In this document: positions 6,149 to 8,510 of the stretch, one piece after another
How positions within the stretch are numbered: the stretch's first letter is position 1
Layout: every line of letters begins with the position of its first letter
Assembly: GCA_003131705.1 (NCBI GenBank)
Contig: PKUY01000147.1
Coordinates: 1 to 8,510, forward strand
Direction of reading: 5' to 3'
DNA: 8,510 nucleotides
From: Acidobacteriota bacterium
Lineage (GTDB): Bacteria > Acidobacteriota > Terriglobia > Acidiferrales > UBA7541
Notes under the pieces: generated by a model
Databases searched by the model: none
Seen by the model: only the letters and a program-made list of their open reading frames with translations
What the model was told of the DNA's origin: nothing
Translations under genes and position numbers: made by a program

Positions 6149-6169
6149 CTAGCCGATCTTTCGCAGTTG
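6149..6169 (+). repeat. IS left terminal inverted repeat
   Basis: CTAGCCG, then AT, then CTTTCGCAGTTG. Against the reverse complement of the right end it matches 19 of 21 positions; only the two bases at 6156-6157 differ. It lies 71 bp beyond the transposase stop codon. Confidence 0.88.
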
Positions 6170-6240
6170 GGCACCTTTGAGTCGGTTAAGTGCTTTTGAA
6201 TCAGTTTCGGTTATCGAAAGGTCTCCACCACAAACAACCC

Positions 6241-8034
6241 TCACCTGGCGGTCTGCACCTCGATTTCGTTACTCTCTTTTTGCGCCACAAGGCGGGGTGG
6301 CGGCTGGTTCGGCAGTTCCAGCCTGAGCTTTTCTATGAGCAGCTTGGTGTCTGGAGAAGGTTGTGTATAGCGGGGCAAAATCAACCAACGTTGATCGACC
6401 GTAGGAATCCACACATCGATCATTTTGATTTCGGCCAACTTCTCCAGCACTGCTGTAGGTGTCAACCCTGGGGCGTGCAACAACAGGCGATGTTTCAGTG
6501 TCACTTGCAAGCAGTAAGCGAGGAAGGCGATCAGAATGTGAGCGTCAGCTCGATGCTCCAGTTGATGGTAGATGGGGCGTATGCCGAGTTCGCTCTTGAG
6601 AGATCGGAAGACCGATTCGATCTGTGTCAACTGCACGTAGCGGGTCCACAGCACGCTGGGATCTCCGGCCGTAAGGTTGGAGCGCAGTAAGTAGTGCCCG
6701 TCGCGCCATTCCGCCTCTTGGAGCTTTTGCTTATCCACACGAAACTGGAAGGTCTCGCGCGTGACCTGCTGGCCTTCCTTCGGTACTTGCATCTGCACGA
6801 ACTGGAATGCGCGGCCCGCTTGAGATTTCGCGGCACCCAAGCGCATCAGCAGCTGGACCAGAGAGGGCAGGCTGCGCCGCATGGCACGAAGTTTTCTGAG
6901 CAAGCGAACCAGACGCTTACGGCGCATGGCGGTCTCTTTGGCTTGTCTTCCTGCACTCTTGGCCAACACATAGAGTTCGCCGTCCTGCTCAAACAGTTTT
7001 ACGTCCACTGAATCTCGGACCTTCTGCCAGGGCAGATCCAGCCACTTCTTTTCATACTGCCGGATCTTGCCTTTCGGCGTTCCGACCAGATAGAAGATCT
7101 CGCGTGCTGGATCCCGCATCTCCTGCAAGATCTCTTCGGTCGGAATGCCGCGGTCCATCACCCACATGCGTTTTGCTTTCCCGTAAGTCTTTTCAATCTG
7201 GTCCAGAAACCCACCGAGCGTAGTGCGATCACTGGTATTGCCGTCCAGGACTTCGTAGGCCAACGGGAAACCATCGGTGGTGATCACCAGTGCAATCACC
7301 AGCTGCAAACAGTCTGTCCGTTTATCGCGACTGTGACCGTACTTAGCCTTGGGGTTCTCTTCCATTGCACCTTCGAAGTACGTACTGGTTAGGTCGTAGA
7401 GTAGAATTTCGAATTCCGCTTGAAACAGATCGGCCCACTTCTGGCGCAGCCACAGAAACAGTTCCTGCTTGTGTTCCAGCACCCGGTCCAGGCAACGATA
7501 CAGGCGATCCTTTTCGGCCACGGCGAAATCGGTTCCGAGCAATGCATCCATGGCGGTAGTCAGGTACCACTGACGATGCACGCGAAACTCGCTGCCCGGA
7601 TCCAGTAGCCGGTTCACCACCAGTAGCTGCAACACGTTTCCCCAGGGAACGTCTTCGCGCGATCCGGCTAGGCGAGCGCCCCAAAACTCATCCAGGCCCA
7701 GTTGACGCCACAACGCGCACGCCAACCAACAACTGCCGAACAGGCGAGGGCGCCGCAGTTCAAGGCCGCTCAGCTTTACTTGCAGACTGTCGATGGCATC
7801 GGCGGGAATCTCACGGTCGTCGGGAAACAAACTCAAGTTCGCATACTCTTGCTGCTGTTCGTCAAACACCGACAGCGACTTGCGCCAGGCTGCTTGCTGT
7901 TGATCGTTGATTTCGCCCAGATAGAGAACGGTTCGTTGCACCGTCTTGCCGGAACTGATGCGCTGGTTTTCTACGATGCTGAAGTAGCGATGGTCTTTGC
8001 CGTCTTTTTTACGATTATTGCTACGTAGAAACAT
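6241..8034 (-). CDS. IS1634-family transposase (DDE)
   Basis: This encodes 597 full-length residues with no frameshift. It catalyses cut-and-paste type transposition of the surrounding element by binding its terminal repeats. The N-terminus (M-F-L-R-S, then a Y-F-S-I-V-E-N and T-V-L-Y-L-G-E-I block to about 42) is typical of this group and is probably DNA-binding. The RNase-H-like catalytic core carries D214 (in L-L-Y-D-L-T-S-T-Y-F), D294 (in V-M-D-R-G-I-P-T-E-E) and E473 (in Q-I-E-S-V-F-R-S-L-K). The last sits in the helix whose Y-x2-R-x3-E-like pattern marks the IS4-related transposases. A Lys/Arg-rich insertion (about 361-405) lies between the second Asp and the Glu. Start ATG at 8034 agrees with family N-termini, although no clear Shine-Dalgarno precedes it, consistent with low expression. 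The stop lies 71 bp inside the left repeat. Confidence 0.95.
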   Translation of the reverse strand: MFLRSNNRKKDGKDHRYFSIVENQRISSGKTVQRTVLYLGEINDQQQAAWRKSLSVFDEQQQEYANLSLFPDDREIPADAIDSLQVKLSGLELRRPRLFGSCWLACALWRQLGLDEFWGARLAGSREDVPWGNVLQLLVVNRLLDPGSEFRVHRQWYLTTAMDALLGTDFAVAEKDRLYRCLDRVLEHKQELFLWLRQKWADLFQAEFEILLYDLTSTYFEGAMEENPKAKYGHSRDKRTDCLQLVIALVITTDGFPLAYEVLDGNTSDRTTLGGFLDQIEKTYGKAKRMWVMDRGIPTEEILQEMRDPAREIFYLVGTPKGKIRQYEKKWLDLPWQKVRDSVDVKLFEQDGELYVLAKSAGRQAKETAMRRKRLVRLLRKLRAMRRSLPSLVQLLMRLGAAKSQAGRAFQFVQMQVPKEGQQVTRETFQFRVDKQKLQEAEWRDGHYLLRSNLTAGDPSVLWTRYVQLTQIESVFRSLKSELGIRPIYHQLEHRADAHILIAFLAYCLQVTLKHRLLLHAPGLTPTAVLEKLAEIKMIDVWIPTVDQRWLILPRYTQPSPDTKLLIEKLRLELPNQPPPRLVAQKESNEIEVQTAR

Positions 8035-8087
8035 GTTGACGACAGACTGCCAGAAGTCCGTCGTCGAAGGGAAGACACTTGGTCTCC

Positions 8088-8115
8088 ACTATACCGTTTT
8101 CCGGGAGAGCGCCAA
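8088..8115 (-). promoter_or_regulatory. Transposase promoter
   Basis: Reading the minus strand, TTGGCG (complement of 8110-8115; four of six matches) is followed by a 16-bp spacer and TATAGT (complement of 8088-8093; five of six matches). The expected start is near 8081, giving a leader of about 47 nt before the transposase ATG. It lies wholly inside the IS. Confidence 0.5.
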
Positions 8116-8159
8116 TGAAAACACACGCCTTAATAATAAAAATAGGGGCAAAAAAGCCG

Positions 8160-8187
8160 AAAAATATCCGCAACTGCGAAAGTGCGG
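8160..8187 (-). terminator. Terminator-like hairpin at the IS right edge
   Basis: Reading inward on the minus strand, CCGCA (complement of 8183-8187) pairs with TGCGG (complement of 8168-8172) around a 10-nt loop, followed directly by ATATTTTT (8160-8167) and then a second T-run (8150-8155). It overlaps the terminal repeat. It points so as to stop transcripts entering from the right flank before they reach the transposase promoter. The stem is only 5 bp, so its strength is uncertain. Confidence 0.4.
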
Positions 8188-8191
8188 CTAG
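8171..8191 (-). repeat. IS right terminal inverted repeat
   Basis: CAACTGCGAAAG, then TG, then CGGCTAG. It is the reverse complement of the left end at 19 of 21 positions. The transposase start codon lies 136 bp inside it. The outermost GGCTAG continues into CC of the flank, making the palindrome GGCTAGCC (8186-8193). Confidence 0.88.
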
Positions 8192-8510
8192 CCTCGGCGA
8201 TGTGATTCTAGCAAAGGCGAGCAGGACCGATTTGCGGTGTTCTCGCAGTTTCCTGCGTGTTTGTTCGGATTGCGAAGCCTCTGGACTAGCGGAAATCTGG
8301 CAGAACCATGGTTGGCAGGAATCCGCGGGTTTCGAACCGATATCCGCACAAACGCGATTCAGACCTCTGCGTACGCCCTGCGTCGTCGGTAATTAGAAGG
8401 TAGTACAGGTATCATACAAAGTGTCCTGCAGAAAGGCCTTGGGCCGAGACAAAGACACCGCAGACTGCGTCCAGACACCGAATTCACTGAAATCTAGACC
8501 GAATAGCATT
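8192..8510. other. Right flank of the IS, no recognisable gene
   Basis: I find no supportable coding sequence, tRNA or promoter in these 319 bp. One plus-strand open frame running in from the IS (to 8396) crosses the element's terminal repeat and has no family resemblance. A short direct repeat AGACACCG occurs near 8454 and 8473. The stretch could be intergenic or the decayed end of a gene continuing beyond the window. Confidence 0.4.

Larger units (their letters stand above)
6149..8191 (-). mobile_element. IS1634-family insertion sequence, apparently intact
   Basis: The element is about 2,043 bp, bounded by inverted repeats at 6149-6169 and 8171-8191, with one transposase gene filling most of it. 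The size and single long DDE transposase fit the IS1634 family. CTAG stands at both outer ends (6149-6152 and 8188-8191). If it is a 4-bp target duplication, the element proper is 6153-8187 and its ends begin CCG. If it belongs to the repeat, no flanking duplication is visible. All parts (both ends, promoter, full-length ORF) are present, so the copy could still be active. It is inserted in the gene-poor region downstream of korAB and disrupts no recognisable gene. Confidence 0.88.

Noticed and set aside
6184..6190. GTTAAGT matching the integron attC core GTTRRRY
   Set aside because: It is inside the IS left end, and no matching RYYYAAC partner or integrase is found. A degenerate 7-mer is expected by chance.
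8308..8345. T-arm-like sequence GGTTTCGAACC suggesting a tRNA 3' end or attachment site on the minus strand
   Set aside because: The flanking bases do not form a 5-bp T stem with a 7-nt loop, no CCA falls at the right distance, and no D or anticodon arm is present.
8079..8396. Plus-strand open frame of 105 codons crossing the IS right end
   Set aside because: It runs through the transposase promoter, the terminal repeat and the flank, so it is an accidental frame created by insertion.
1..8510. CRISPR array, defence system or prophage
   Set aside because: No regularly spaced repeats, and no Cas, nuclease, toxin-antitoxin or phage structural proteins are visible on either strand.

Overview
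The window looks like chromosomal DNA from a moderately GC-rich, Gram-negative-type bacterium: signal peptides with A-x-A cleavage sites, good Shine-Dalgarno sequences, and a ferredoxin-linked 2-oxoacid oxidoreductase. The protein style, an RcnB-like His/Asp-rich secreted protein plus KorAB of this type, made me think of a soil Acidobacteriota (Terriglobia-like) genome. That is an impression from memory, not a measured assignment.

Layout. Positions 1-228 hold no gene, only a 14-bp tandem duplication. At 229-675 (+) lies a secreted His/Asp-rich RcnB-like protein. Facing it at 757-897 (-) is a 46-residue secreted micro-protein whose mature part is about half histidine. A perfect 12-bp hairpin between the two probably ends both transcripts. 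A 367-bp non-coding stretch (898-1264) with dyads and repeats follows. Next come an isoprenylcysteine-methyltransferase-family membrane protein (1265-1996, +, probable TTG start) and the two-gene operon korA-korB (2187-4040 and 4069-5100, +). KorA is a gamma-alpha fusion and KorB the TPP/4Fe-4S beta subunit of a 2-oxoacid:ferredoxin oxidoreductase, most likely acting on 2-oxoglutarate. A run of eight G sits just downstream of a TATAAG box in the korA leader.

Positions 5101-6148 are gene-poor. They contain several weak dyads, one possible small minus-strand gene (5671-5919) with a promoter placed as if for a leaderless mRNA, and two hairpins. The second hairpin (18-nt arms) ends one base before an insertion sequence. 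The IS (6149-8191, about 2.04 kb) has 21-bp terminal inverted repeats (19 of 21 matching), an intact 597-residue IS1634-family DDE transposase on the minus strand, its own promoter, and a terminator-like hairpin at its outer right edge. CTAG occurs at both ends and is either a target duplication or part of the repeat. Positions 8192-8510 hold nothing I recognise.

How the genes work together: KorA and KorB form one enzyme coupling oxidative decarboxylation of a 2-oxoacid to ferredoxin reduction. The two His-rich secreted proteins may both bind metal in the periplasm, but this rests only on composition and proximity. The methyltransferase has no evident link to its neighbours. I see no CRISPR array, rRNA, tRNA, phage or defence genes, and no convincing new multi-gene system. 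The most unusual items are the poly-His micro-protein beside the RcnB-like gene, and the IS placed against a hairpin and carrying its own edge terminator.
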